From assembly GCA_019752635.1 (NCBI GenBank), contig JAIELX010000059.1:1-63190 (forward strand): DNA of 63,190 nucleotides, written 5' to 3'. This DNA is from Candidatus Obscuribacterales bacterium. Its GTDB lineage: Bacteria > Cyanobacteriota > Vampirovibrionia > Obscuribacterales > Obscuribacteraceae. Of this stretch, positions 35,098 to 44,241 are shown in pieces. Made by a program: the position numbers and the translations under genes. The notes below the pieces were generated by a model, which saw only the letters and a program-made list of their open reading frames with translations, had not been told where the DNA came from and searched no databases. Each line of letters starts with the position of its first letter. Position 1 is the first letter of the stretch.

Positions 35098-36477
35098 ATG
35101 CGCAAGCGCGTAGCGGTCGTCGGTGCAGGTCCATCAGGTCTTGCACAGCTAAGAGCCTTTGAATCTGCCAGGGCCAAGGGTGCTGAGATTCCCGAGATTG
35201 TCTGTTTTGAGAAACAAGAGGACTGGGGCGGTCTTTGGAACTACACATGGCGTACCGGGCTCGACGAGTATGGTGAGCCTGTTCACTGCAGCATGTATCG
35301 CTACCTATGGTCGAACGGACCCAAAGAATGTTTGGAATTTGCCGACTACTCTTTCGAAGAGCATTTCGGTAAAGCGATTCCGTCGTATCCCCCGCGTGCG
35401 GTTCTGTGGGATTACATCAAGGGGCGCGTTGAAAAGTCCGGGGTGCGCGACTGGTGCCGTTTTCGAACGCCTGTTCGTGCAGTCGACTATAACGAGCAAG
35501 ACGGCAAATTCACCGTAACCGTTAAGGATTTGCGCAGACAACACGTCTACTCAGAAGAGTTTGACCACGTCGTTGTGGCGAATGGACACTTCTCCACGCC
35601 GAATGTGCCTGCGTTCGAAGGATTCAGCACCTTCAACGGGCGGATATTGCACTCGCATGATTTCCGCGATGCAGTGGAGTTCAAAGATAAGGACATCCTC
35701 ATCATTGGTACGAGCTACTCGGCAGAGGACATCGGTTCGCAATGTTGGAAGTACGGCTGCAAGTCGGTTACCGTTAGTTATCGCACTAAGCCGATGGGAT
35801 TCGACTGGCCGGATAACTGGACCGAAGTACCACTGTTGCAGAAAGTGGAAAACAAGACATGCACGTTCGCCGACGGTACCACGAAAGAGGTTGATGCGAT
35901 CATTCTGTGCACCGGCTATCTGCATAACTTTCCTTTCTTGCCGGATTCTTTGCGGTTGGAAACGTCTAACCGCTTATGGCCGCTGGGACTCTTCAAGGGA
36001 GTTGTTTGGGAATCGAATCCCAAAATGTTCTACCTGGGGATGCAGGACCAGTTCTACACCTTCAACATGTTTGATGCGCAAGCATGGTTCGTGCGGGATG
36101 TGATTTTGGATCGCATCAAGTTGCCGTCGAGTGGCGATATGGCGAAGGATTCCATGCAGTGGCGCAAGCGTGAGGAAAAGCTGCAGGGACCAACCGAACA
36201 AATCTATTTCCAGGGCGACTACGTCAAGCAGTTAGTTGCGGCAACGGATTATCCGAGTTTCAACGTTGATGCTGTCAACGAAATGTTCATCGAATGGGAG
36301 CATCACAAAGCCGAAGACATTATGGGGTATCGCAACAATACCTATACTTCGGTTCTTACCGGTAATTCACAACCCGTGCACCACACACCATGGGTGGAGG
36401 CAATGGACGACTCGCTGGAAAGCTATCTCGGTATAGAGTCTGACTCGAAGAAGCCCGCTCTGAGCAGCAAGCGTTAA
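35098..36477 (+). CDS. tmm: Trimethylamine monooxygenase (flavin-containing)
   Basis: A 459-residue flavin monooxygenase that oxidises trimethylamine to TMAO with NADPH and O2. FAD site VVGAGPSGLAQL at 7-18; FMO signature FNGRILHSHDF (F-x-G-x3-H-x3-F); NADPH site IIGTSYSAEDIGSQC near 201-215, where the Tyr of SYSAED is the residue gating the cofactor in Tmm; ILCTGYLHNFPFL near 277. CSMYRYLWSNGPKE and VHHTPWVEAMDDSLE are shared with proven bacterial Tmm as I recall them. The length matches. Together with tdm it gives the TMA to dimethylamine route. Confidence 0.92.
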   Translation: MRKRVAVVGAGPSGLAQLRAFESARAKGAEIPEIVCFEKQEDWGGLWNYTWRTGLDEYGEPVHCSMYRYLWSNGPKECLEFADYSFEEHFGKAIPSYPPRAVLWDYIKGRVEKSGVRDWCRFRTPVRAVDYNEQDGKFTVTVKDLRRQHVYSEEFDHVVVANGHFSTPNVPAFEGFSTFNGRILHSHDFRDAVEFKDKDILIIGTSYSAEDIGSQCWKYGCKSVTVSYRTKPMGFDWPDNWTEVPLLQKVENKTCTFADGTTKEVDAIILCTGYLHNFPFLPDSLRLETSNRLWPLGLFKGVVWESNPKMFYLGMQDQFYTFNMFDAQAWFVRDVILDRIKLPSSGDMAKDSMQWRKREEKLQGPTEQIYFQGDYVKQLVAATDYPSFNVDAVNEMFIEWEHHKAEDIMGYRNNTYTSVLTGNSQPVHHTPWVEAMDDSLESYLGIESDSKKPALSSKR

Positions 36478-36532
36478 GTCCGCACAATCACCCTCGCGTC
36501 GAAGTGAAGTAAAGGTAATCAAAGGAAGAGAA

Positions 36533-38269
36533 ATGAAGCCGTTCACAGGAATCACCGTGCTGGCATCACTGACGGTGCTGCTTAGTTCATCCCTCCAGCC
36601 TTTGCTTGCCGCAGCTCCAGGTCCTCCTGCGCCGAAGACATTGGACGTCACAGTCCCCCCTTCAAACCTGTCCGCTGACTGCGCCCAACTACAACAAGCA
36701 AAGAAAGAATTCGTTGCGGGCGACACGGATCGGGCTGTGAAAACTCTGCAGGCGGCGAGAAACGACGCCGGACTGTCTGTATCTCAACAACGGCAGATAC
36801 TGTCTGCTCTGGCCGCCTTTGCATTTGGAGCAGAGGACTACAATTCTTCCATCGATTTGCTCAATAAACTGAAGAAGTTGGACGACGCTGACACTGCTTC
36901 CACCGTGCGGTCCAAAGCCCTGTGCCATCGACGCATCGGGCTGTGCCACTTGAAGTTGAACCAGTTCGATGATGCCGCCGAGGAATTGCAACAGGCACTC
37001 ACAATTCTTGGAACCTCTGATGCGACTCTAACCATCGATACCCTGTCGCATCTTACTGGTTGCTATTGTGCCGAAGATAAGCTGGTCGAAGCAGAAAAAA
37101 AAGCTACGGAGTTGGTTGCCGCTTGTAAGCCTCGTTTAGGGCGATTTTCATCACTAGCCGATTTTCAGGCCAACGTCTGCGATCTCTGGGCGCAGATTTA
37201 TCTGGCAATGATTTATGCAAGGACAGGGCGCCCTGATAAACAGAACCTTCAGTCTGGCGTGATCATGGATAAGCTCGGGATTCTGATGGGGATCAGGCAG
37301 CAGAAAGTCACTGGTGGGGTAGGAGCTACGCCAAGCGACTTGAGAAACTACGTCAAGCAGGAGTTGTCCAGCCTGGCCGGGGGAAGCTTTTCCGAAGAAC
37401 TTTGGGTTGGCTTCGACAGTAACCTTAAATCGTTACCGCTTGCAGGTTGGCGCGACAAGAGTAAATCGCCGTGGGCGATCGTCCTTTGTATTCATGGTTT
37501 GGGACTAGACAATACAAGCTTTGAGTCGCTGGGAAATCTGCTGGCTTCAAAAGGATTGTTAGTCTTGGCGATTGATGTGAGAGGTTTTGGTTCTTGGTCA
37601 ACGATGAAGGCGCTTGATACCGTAGACTTTGACCGCAGTTTGAAAGATATCGGGACCGTACTTCGTTGGCTTAAGCAGAATTCTCCTGATAGGCCGATCT
37701 TTTTGCTCGGAGAATCGATGGGGGGAGGCATAGCTGTAAGGTCCACGTCGATGTATCCGAATTTGCTGAACGGCACTATCTCCTCTGTAGCCGGTGCTCA
37801 GCGCTTCAATTCAGGCAGCACTAATCTGCAGGTGGCTAGACGAATGCTGACGCATCCCAAAACACCGTTTGATGTGGGCACCAAAATCGTTAAGCAAGCT
37901 TCCGCTGAGAACGAAGCGCTTCAAAACAGTTGGTTTGACAGTCCTAAGTCCAGATTGAATCTGTCGCCTAGGGAACTGTTGTCATTCGATCAGTTTATGA
38001 AGGACAACTTGGACGCTGCCGCCACCATCACGGATACTCCAATGTTGGTAATACAGGGATCGGAAGACAAACTCGTTAAACCCGCAAGCACGTATGCTCT
38101 GTTTGACGCAATGAAGACCCGCGACAAGACGATGCTTGTTCTTGGCAAATTTGGTCACATCATTTTTGAGCTGAATCAATTCGATCCGGGTCTGATCGAC
38201 TTCTTAAGTGATTGGATGCGCGTTCGAGCCACTATTAAGCCAAAGCCACCCGCTGATTCAGTTAAGTAG
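36533..38269 (+). CDS. Secreted TPR and alpha/beta-hydrolase fusion
   Basis: 578 residues. A signal peptide (residues 1-27, ending LLAAAPG) precedes about 250 residues of TPR-like repeats (AAFAFGAEDYNSSIDLLNKL, HRRIGLCHLKLNQFDDAAEE). The C-terminal 280 residues are an alpha/beta hydrolase: VLCIHGLGLDNTSF, IDVRGFGSWS, nucleophile elbow LLGESMGGG, VIQGSEDKLV (Asp) and GKFGHIIFE (His). The hydrolase is similar in layout to the gene at 29998-31161. TPRs may recruit a partner or polymer. It lies 55 bp after tmm and could be cotranscribed, but no functional link is evident. Confidence 0.8.
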   Translation: MKPFTGITVLASLTVLLSSSLQPLLAAAPGPPAPKTLDVTVPPSNLSADCAQLQQAKKEFVAGDTDRAVKTLQAARNDAGLSVSQQRQILSALAAFAFGAEDYNSSIDLLNKLKKLDDADTASTVRSKALCHRRIGLCHLKLNQFDDAAEELQQALTILGTSDATLTIDTLSHLTGCYCAEDKLVEAEKKATELVAACKPRLGRFSSLADFQANVCDLWAQIYLAMIYARTGRPDKQNLQSGVIMDKLGILMGIRQQKVTGGVGATPSDLRNYVKQELSSLAGGSFSEELWVGFDSNLKSLPLAGWRDKSKSPWAIVLCIHGLGLDNTSFESLGNLLASKGLLVLAIDVRGFGSWSTMKALDTVDFDRSLKDIGTVLRWLKQNSPDRPIFLLGESMGGGIAVRSTSMYPNLLNGTISSVAGAQRFNSGSTNLQVARRMLTHPKTPFDVGTKIVKQASAENEALQNSWFDSPKSRLNLSPRELLSFDQFMKDNLDAAATITDTPMLVIQGSEDKLVKPASTYALFDAMKTRDKTMLVLGKFGHIIFELNQFDPGLIDFLSDWMRVRATIKPKPPADSVK

Positions 38270-38458
38270 CCTGTTTCAGGCACTGTTGTCGCACGTTTAG
38301 TTCGTGGCTTCTACTTTAGTCGGGAAAATGCCTTCTCGGCAGTAACACAAGAGCCAGACGCCAATAGACCCGCTTTAGTTTCCCAAAAAACGGTAGAACA
38401 AGAGAAACATTGGTCCACTGACGGGTACATTGGATTTGGGGCGATCTGTGGGCACCGG

Positions 38459-39309
38459 ATGAGTTCGAAGCTGAAAGAAGTTGCGAAGCAAACGCTCGAT
38501 ATCGTTATCGAGGTGGATATGTTTCGCCGTCGGGGAAGTCTATAGATCTGCGCAGACAGATAGAAGGCGCTGTGAGTGGCACAAGGCTGTATAGTCCCGA
38601 AGATTTCGCGTTGGTAAAGGAGAAGGTCGTTTCTTCCTTCTCTGCAAACACGGTCCTCGAAGTGACCGACGAAACTACTGGTGGTGCTGCTCGGCGCCTC
38701 GCACTGCGAGAGGGTGTCGATCACGTTGTAGCTCTCAATTTTGCGTCAGGTAAGAATCCGGGGGGCGGGTTTATAAGTGGTGCCCGAGCACAGGAAGAGG
38801 ATCTGGCGCGTTGCTCCGCTCTCTACCCTTGCTTGCTGAAAGAGATGGATTACTACAAGCCTAATCAGCGATCCGGCTCCATGCTCTACACCGATCATGC
38901 GATCTATTCTCCGGATGTACCGTTCTTTCGCGACGATCACCTTGTATTGCTAGAACAGCCCTTTGTCGTTTCGATAATCACTTCACCTGCGCCTAACGCA
39001 AGGGAGGTACTGCGCCGCGATTCTTCCGCAGGAGCGAAGTTGACCGAAACGTTGCAGCGTAGCGCTTGTGCTGTGCTGAAGATTGCATCGTGGCAGGGGC
39101 ACAAAGTCTTGGTCCTTGGCGCTTGGGGCTGCGGTGTGTTTCGTAACGACCCGGCCATGGTGGCAGAAGCCTTCTTCTCACATTTGCTTTCTGGCGCATT
39201 CAAGAACGTTTTTGAGCGAGTCGTCTTTGCCGTCTACGACAATAGTGCATATCGAAAAAACTACCAGGCATTCATGTCTCTCTTATCGCCTGAGAAAAGG
39301 ACCCCTTAG
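38459..39309 (+). pseudogene. Microbial-type poly(ADP-ribose) glycohydrolase with N-terminal frameshift
   Basis: The downstream frame (GTG at 38572, 245 residues) holds the PARG catalytic stretch NPGGGFISGARAQEEDLARCS with GGG and paired Glu, then LGAWGCGVFRNDP, as in TIGR02452/DUF2263 proteins that remove ADP-ribose from proteins. The expected N-terminal part is also present but split: from ATG 38459 frame two reads KLKEVAKQTLDIVIE, and from about 38512 frame one continues GGYVSPSGKSIDLRRQIEG into the main body. One base gained or lost near 38505-38515 explains this. Either the gene is frameshifted, the shift is a sequencing error, or the GTG start gives a shortened active protein, since the catalytic core is intact. 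Confidence 0.7.
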
Positions 39310-39416
39310 CGCAGTGTTCACGTAGTGTTCAGCTCTGGGCAAATATACTCGCGATTGCTGAGAGCCGACGCACCGTTCGTCTTGACCGACATATATCAAA
39401 CTAGAGGAGTCATTAA

Positions 39417-39833
39417 ATGCAATCACTTACGAACGACATTCTCGGCGCCGCTAGATCGGCAGGCTGTTTCTCTACTTTACTGGAAGCTATCGAATCTGCA
39501 GGGTTGACGCAGGCACTGAGTGCACCTGGACCATTCACAGTGCTCGCTCCTGATGACGAAGCTTTCAAAAAAATCCCGAGCGAAACTCTTCAGCGCCTCC
39601 TTGCTGACCATGCGCAGCTTGCGCACGTGCTATCGCTGCATGTGCTTACGGGCAAACATATGGCAGCGGATGTCGTCAAAATGACAACGGCGCCGAGTCT
39701 ACAGGGGATGGAGTTACCCGTGCAGGTTGACAATCGTATCGTGCACATTGGTGGCGCTAAGGTGCTCTCCACCGACATTGACTGTGCCAACGGTGTCGTC
39801 CACGTGATTGACACAGTGCTGATGCCACGGTGA
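39417..39833 (+). CDS. Fasciclin (FAS1) domain protein
   Basis: 138 residues, one complete FAS1 domain: FSTLLEAIESAGLTQALSAPGPFTVLAPDDEAF (read as two motifs, the H1 box FTVLAPDDEAF at 41-51), LLADHAQLAHVLSLHVLTG, and the H2-like ANGVVHVIDTVLMP at the end. There is no signal peptide, so unlike many FAS1 adhesion proteins it probably stays in the cytoplasm or leaves by another path. It is an isolated gene, likely with its own promoter after the PARG locus. Confidence 0.88.
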   Translation: MQSLTNDILGAARSAGCFSTLLEAIESAGLTQALSAPGPFTVLAPDDEAFKKIPSETLQRLLADHAQLAHVLSLHVLTGKHMAADVVKMTTAPSLQGMELPVQVDNRIVHIGGAKVLSTDIDCANGVVHVIDTVLMPR

Positions 39834-40272
39834 CCGGAGCAGGATTGTTCAGCTGTCGATTAAAGCGGGCGTCGTAATTTCATTAGAGATCATTGAGTGA
39901 AACTCGACTATTCTCGCCTGGCTTCAAGCGGGGTAGACAAACAGTTCTGTATTCTGACCTTGAAGGAGTCGACAGTTGGGTATGACTTCTGAGTGCTTGT
40001 ACCCGGTAAGTTCAAGAAAGCTAGGATTGAGATTGACACCGCCGGTGAAGTCGCGCTCCTAAACCGAGAAGACGAGGCTGCTTCGAGCTCAGCCTGTCAG
40101 AAAATCTCTCGAGTCCGACTATTGCGTCAATGAGATATGGGCGCCTGTGAACGCGGTAGGAGCATCTCTGGTTCACATTGTGTTCACGACAAGCAGCATA
40201 CTGTGAAAGTGTAAGAGAGTGGCTCGTGAGTCACCCATCCTGGTGACTGCACCCTAGCCATCGGAGTTTCAA
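39834..40272. other. Intergenic stretch with a decayed PAS/LOV fragment
   Basis: No intact gene is seen in these 439 bp. The only recognisable content is the minus-strand LOV/PAS remnant at 39924-40058, listed separately. Confidence 0.4.
39924..40058 (-). pseudogene. Remnant of a PAS/LOV sensor domain
   Basis: Between two stops the minus strand reads DFTGGVNLNPSFLELTGY followed by KHSEVIPNCRLLQGQNTE. NP-F--LTGY is the PAS helix motif, and NCRLLQG corresponds to the LOV-domain NCRFLQ box with the flavin-reactive Cys. Only about 40 residues remain and no start, linker or output domain is found on either side. Confidence 0.55.
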
Positions 40273-40722
40273 ATGAACAATTTAGAGATGTTTGTGATCT
40301 CTGGTGAACTTAAGCGTAGTCTGGTCGCCCGTTCTTGCCGCACCAGTAATGCGTCAGCACGTGAACCTTGGAAGGTACCTAAACACTTCGCCGATTCTTG
40401 TGACCTCTTGCGCTGTGTTCGGACTTACCTGGACAACGAGTTCTTTTTGTTCCGAGAAGCGGCTATGCTGACTCTAAGCGATCTATCCATCTTGGACCGG
40501 ATCGAGAGCTGTGCGAGTTCCCTTGATGGATTGCTCGACGACATCGTCATGCTACATTCCGACGAGCCAGACGGCTCCTTCGCCATCGGCATAGATGTTA
40601 TCTCTGAGTGCTTCGACCGATTGCTGCGTATGGTGCGTGACAGTCTTGCACTCGTCACTCAAGAGGATGCACAGCCCTCGGACATAAAACAGTTGCAGGT
40701 TCTTATGCTCTACGCTGCCTGA
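40273..40722 (+). CDS. Hypothetical protein
   Basis: 149 residues, not recognised. The C-terminal two thirds is helical and acidic (ILDRIESCASSLDGLLDDIVML, SECFDRLLRMVRDSLALV). It starts with ATG about 10 bases after a purine stretch (CGGAG). The next small gene begins 104 bp further on the same strand. Soluble, with no signal peptide. Confidence 0.5.
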   Translation: MNNLEMFVISGELKRSLVARSCRTSNASAREPWKVPKHFADSCDLLRCVRTYLDNEFFLFREAAMLTLSDLSILDRIESCASSLDGLLDDIVMLHSDEPDGSFAIGIDVISECFDRLLRMVRDSLALVTQEDAQPSDIKQLQVLMLYAA

Positions 40723-40826
40723 TTCGACGATGCCGATTGACAGCTGTGCAACGCAGATAGTTGCAAGTGCTGACGCAAACCGTGTGAGATTTCCGAAGTA
40801 AATTACTGTTCACAGGAGAGATAACC

Positions 40827-41057
40827 ATGTTGACCGATGACACAAATGAGACAAAGAACTGGCCTGACCTTGCTATAGGACTGTTCGAGCGATTGACCGG
40901 TCGCGGAGCCGAGATAGCTTATGATCTGCGCAACGTAGAGATACAGGTGCCTGACAAAGTTGGTCCTGGTGCTATACACACATCGTGGAAACTGAATGGA
41001 CTCGTGGTGATCAGAACTTGCGAAAGTGCTAACCACGCAAATGGCGATGGAAAATGA
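40827..41057 (+). CDS. Hypothetical small protein
   Basis: 76 residues with a strong AGGAG upstream of the ATG. No domain is recognised; the C-terminal half looks beta-rich (AYDLRNVEIQVPDKVG, TSWKLNGLVVIRT). Its last four bases overlap the next gene (ATGA), so the two form a coupled pair and their products may interact. Confidence 0.6.
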   Translation: MLTDDTNETKNWPDLAIGLFERLTGRGAEIAYDLRNVEIQVPDKVGPGAIHTSWKLNGLVVIRTCESANHANGDGK

Positions 41058-41413
41058 GCTCCGTCGAAATTGAGTGCCAAATACTGGCGGTTAGCCGAGG
41101 TCTAACTTTGACGCTAACCGCCAGTGGAAAGAGCGCACTACTTCGCTGTAAACTCACCGAGGACAACGCGCATACTCTGCGATTGCTGCCTCTGTTGCTT
41201 AAGTCGAGAAAGGTTTTTCAGTTCGTTCATAGGCAGTGCTCAGCCAGAGAATTATCGTTAACCTTCGAGTTTTTTGACAGACCTGTTGTCAATGTTGGTC
41301 ATCGCTCAAGACCTGGATTATTATCCAGGTTGCTTGGCCTCTATCCCGTTGAGATAAGAACAGTGCAGTTGTTTGCAGCGCTGCTGGAGTCAGCGAGGAG
41401 CTCGCGTTATTGA
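41054..41413 (+). CDS. Hypothetical protein coupled to the preceding small gene
   Basis: 119 residues, unknown family. The ATGA overlap with the upstream gene supports translation. The N-terminus looks beta-stranded (VEIECQILAVSRGLTLTLTA), then a basic region (LLKSRKVFQFVHRQ). No membrane segment is seen. Confidence 0.6.
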   Translation: MSSVEIECQILAVSRGLTLTLTASGKSALLRCKLTEDNAHTLRLLPLLLKSRKVFQFVHRQCSARELSLTFEFFDRPVVNVGHRSRPGLLSRLLGLYPVEIRTVQLFAALLESARSSRY

Positions 41414-41472
41414 GAACTCGGTCGCGATACTGAGTCACGCTGCCATCACACTGATCTCCAGACTTGAAATGT

Positions 41473-42522
41473 TTAACAGGACGCGACCCACTTGGTGCCT
41501 GACTTTTCTAGCAAATTTCGAATGAAGTCTGATCCGCTTATCATGGTCGGTGTGATCGCACCAAGCTCCCTCGGCGGGTTGGCCTGCAACTGAATCGCAG
41601 CTCCCGTAACAATTACTGCGGTAAGCCAATAGGGATCGTTGCCAGTAACCGTGATGCTTTGTGAATCCGTTCCGATTTTTGTGTTCGCTTGAATCACAAA
41701 TGTGGTGTTTTTGCGTTGCTCGTTGGAGGGCACTTGCGTTGTAGTTCTGTTGACGATAAAGTCGCCGGCTACTTTCATTATGAATTGACCGAAAGCTGCC
41801 GACGCTTGAAGAAGCATAGGTGGTGCCTCTGCGGCCAAAAAAGTGTTAACGTCCATCACTTTGGTGTGGCGAGGGATCATCAATGACTCCCCTCCTGGAA
41901 ATGACATGATGGAGACTGCGCGTCCGTTAAGCTGCGTTTTTCGCGATAGGGTGGCGGATCTACTTTCAACGAGCTTGCCGTTTTGCAAGAAAAAGGCGGG
42001 AGCAGCCATCGCTCGCACTATACTTTTGCGAGTACCCGGGCTGGTATACATTCCTTTCAAGCTATAGATGAATTCCATAGCGCTGCATTCGGGAAAGTTC
42101 TTCCACAACTCGGCTCCCATGGCGTCCGTAATTGCATACTCGTAAGCACAAGCCGGGACGAGAACGATGTTGGTAGATTTGGCCTGTTCGTGATATTTAT
42201 CATAGACTAGTTTGATAAAACCCTGTTCGCCAGTAGTATCGAGGTAGTGACAGCCACGTGCGATTGCTTCTTGCACGACCGGTTCGCCGAAATCGGTGAA
42301 TGGCCCCGCGCAGTTTATGATGATCTTGCAGCCATCCAGGGCTTTGAATGTCGCGCTGTCTTGAACGTCTATGATGCGATACTTTGTGTCGCCCAGGCTT
42401 TCCGACATGGTTCGAAGCAACTGCTCATTTCTGCCGGCAATAAAAAAGTTCGTCTTTCGTTTCTTTAGTTCGCTGGCCACGAGTTTGCCCGTGAACCCTG
42501 TTGCGCCGATTATTCCGATCAT
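41473..42522 (-). CDS. Saccharopine dehydrogenase-like NADP-binding protein
   Basis: 349 residues. The Rossmann start IIGATGFTGKLVASEL at 3-18 (GxxGxxG) and NCAGPFTDFGEPVVQEAI, then HYLDTTGEQGF, match the saccharopine dehydrogenase/trans-acting enoyl reductase family. The C-terminal half resembles the enoyl-reductase-like members rather than lysine-pathway enzymes. The substrate is unknown. It is convergent with the small gene pair before it and divergent from the WG-repeat lipoprotein gene. Confidence 0.8.
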   Translation of the reverse strand: MIGIIGATGFTGKLVASELKKRKTNFFIAGRNEQLLRTMSESLGDTKYRIIDVQDSATFKALDGCKIIINCAGPFTDFGEPVVQEAIARGCHYLDTTGEQGFIKLVYDKYHEQAKSTNIVLVPACAYEYAITDAMGAELWKNFPECSAMEFIYSLKGMYTSPGTRKSIVRAMAAPAFFLQNGKLVESRSATLSRKTQLNGRAVSIMSFPGGESLMIPRHTKVMDVNTFLAAEAPPMLLQASAAFGQFIMKVAGDFIVNRTTTQVPSNEQRKNTTFVIQANTKIGTDSQSITVTGNDPYWLTAVIVTGAAIQLQANPPRELGAITPTMISGSDFIRNLLEKSGTKWVASC

Positions 42523-42780
42523 GAGTGCAAGTCGCTTTTCCTGTGGGAATTCTTTAGTGCATCAAATCTACATTACGCTTGCTGGTTCTACAAGTTCATT
42601 ATGAGAGTTGGGATGGCGCGAAGTCGCGATTTATTCGTTCTCGATTGTATGCCACGATTCGCAGAACGTTCGCCTAATGCCATTTGTGTTCAATCGCGGT
42701 TGGCATTCTGCTTGAGTCCTGTAGGGTTAAGTCTCAGGGGCGGCGGGCATACGTATCATGTTCACAAATGTTGGAGAATC

Positions 42781-44004
42781 ATGAAAAACGGACTAAGTAG
42801 GCTAAAGGTAAGACTGACATGTTTAGCAGCGATTTGTATTGGTACCTTATTCATCGGATCTTGCGTGTCGGGACAGCGCTCGGTCTATGTTGATCAAAAC
42901 AACTCGTTGCTTTTTGGTTTTATCGACAAGACTGGTGCATTCCGGATCACTCCCCGATTCCAGGAGACGAAACCGTTCAGCGATGGGCTGGCTGCTGCAC
43001 GAAAGGGGAACAAATGGGGATACATCGATAAGTCCGGAGAATTCATAATCAAGCCTCGGTTTGATGTTTCGGCAGACGATTTTAAGAGCGGCCTGGCCTA
43101 TGTTACCTGGACCGAAAAGGGAGACGGTGTTCTCACCGGCAGTCCAGAGCGGAATGCTTTGATCGATAAGACCGGGAAGGTGGTGGTCGAACGTGCGAGG
43201 AATACGTTTAGCGGGGGAATGACCTTGTTCTATGGAGACGATCAAAAGTGCGGGTTTGTAGACTCCAGCGGAAAAGTGATGGTGAAGCCCGAATTCGAAG
43301 ATGCCGACGACTTCTCCGACAATCTGGCGCCGGTAAAAATTGACGGCAAATATGGATACATCAACACCGATGGCAATTTCGTGATTCCGCCCAAATTTAC
43401 CCATGCTGGGCGATTTAGCTCAGGGCTGGCTGCTGCCGCTGAAGGAGACAAGTGCGGATACATAGATAAACACGGAAAATTCGTCATTCCACCAAAATTT
43501 GAACTGCCTTGCCAGGCCTTCGAAGGCGGGCTGGCTTCTGTTGAGGTAAAAGGAAAATGGGGACTGATCAATCCCAAAGGAGAGTATGTTGTTTCTCCGC
43601 AGTTCGAAATGTCTCCGTCTTGTTCTTTCGAAGGGATGCGGAGTGTGGTGCGCGAAGGCAAGACGGGATTCATCAACAGCGCCGGACAACTTGTTGTTCC
43701 CTGCCGGTATGCTGATGCTGGAATGTTCAGCGATGGAATGGCGCTCGTTAAGACCGACTATAACACCATAGGGTATATCGATAAAACCGGACGTGAAGTG
43801 ATTAAGCCCTCTAGGCAGGAAGACTCGTCCGACGACCTGTCAAGGGAGTTTCACGAAGGACTAGCTGCCAGTACGAAAGATGGCAAATGGGGATACATCG
43901 ACAAAACGGGGAAATATGTGGTCGAGCCTATTTTCAGCAGTGCCCAGCCCTTCGCGGAGGGGCTGGCACCGGTAGCGATACCGGCCGAGAAGCCCCGTCC
44001 CTGA
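42781..44004 (+). CDS. WG-repeat lipoprotein
   Basis: The start at 42781 is chosen for its GGAG and because it exposes a lipoprotein signal (CLAAICIGTLFIGSC), giving 407 residues. The mature protein is made almost wholly of WG/KWG repeats, about ten units of the form KWGYIDKSGEFIIKPRFD, G-L-A-A/S-V--- between them. Such repeats form beta-propeller or solenoid-like surface proteins whose ligands are unknown. It stands alone and is divergent from the NADP-binding protein gene. Confidence 0.87.
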   Translation: MKNGLSRLKVRLTCLAAICIGTLFIGSCVSGQRSVYVDQNNSLLFGFIDKTGAFRITPRFQETKPFSDGLAAARKGNKWGYIDKSGEFIIKPRFDVSADDFKSGLAYVTWTEKGDGVLTGSPERNALIDKTGKVVVERARNTFSGGMTLFYGDDQKCGFVDSSGKVMVKPEFEDADDFSDNLAPVKIDGKYGYINTDGNFVIPPKFTHAGRFSSGLAAAAEGDKCGYIDKHGKFVIPPKFELPCQAFEGGLASVEVKGKWGLINPKGEYVVSPQFEMSPSCSFEGMRSVVREGKTGFINSAGQLVVPCRYADAGMFSDGMALVKTDYNTIGYIDKTGREVIKPSRQEDSSDDLSREFHEGLAASTKDGKWGYIDKTGKYVVEPIFSSAQPFAEGLAPVAIPAEKPRP

Positions 44005-44241
44005 CCCGAGACACCTCACGCCTGCAGCCACAGCTCTCGGAGCGTAAGCAATGCGAGCATTGCGGCGAGAGGTTGATCTATTGAACAATGAGCCACTCTC
44101 GACGATTCGCTCGCGTGCTCCTTTTGTTTTGTCCCCCACTTATCCCCAAATTCGCCGCTATCTTGTTCTCAATGGACCGGCAGGGCGTATGGGTCCTTTT
44201 GGCTCGCTAAATTAGGGCGAGCACACCGCGGGGATACAACA

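Noticed and set aside
42601..42780. Upstream 60-residue extension of the WG-repeat protein
   Set aside because: The internal ATG at 42781 has a good GGAG and exposes a lipoprotein signal, which the longer form would bury.
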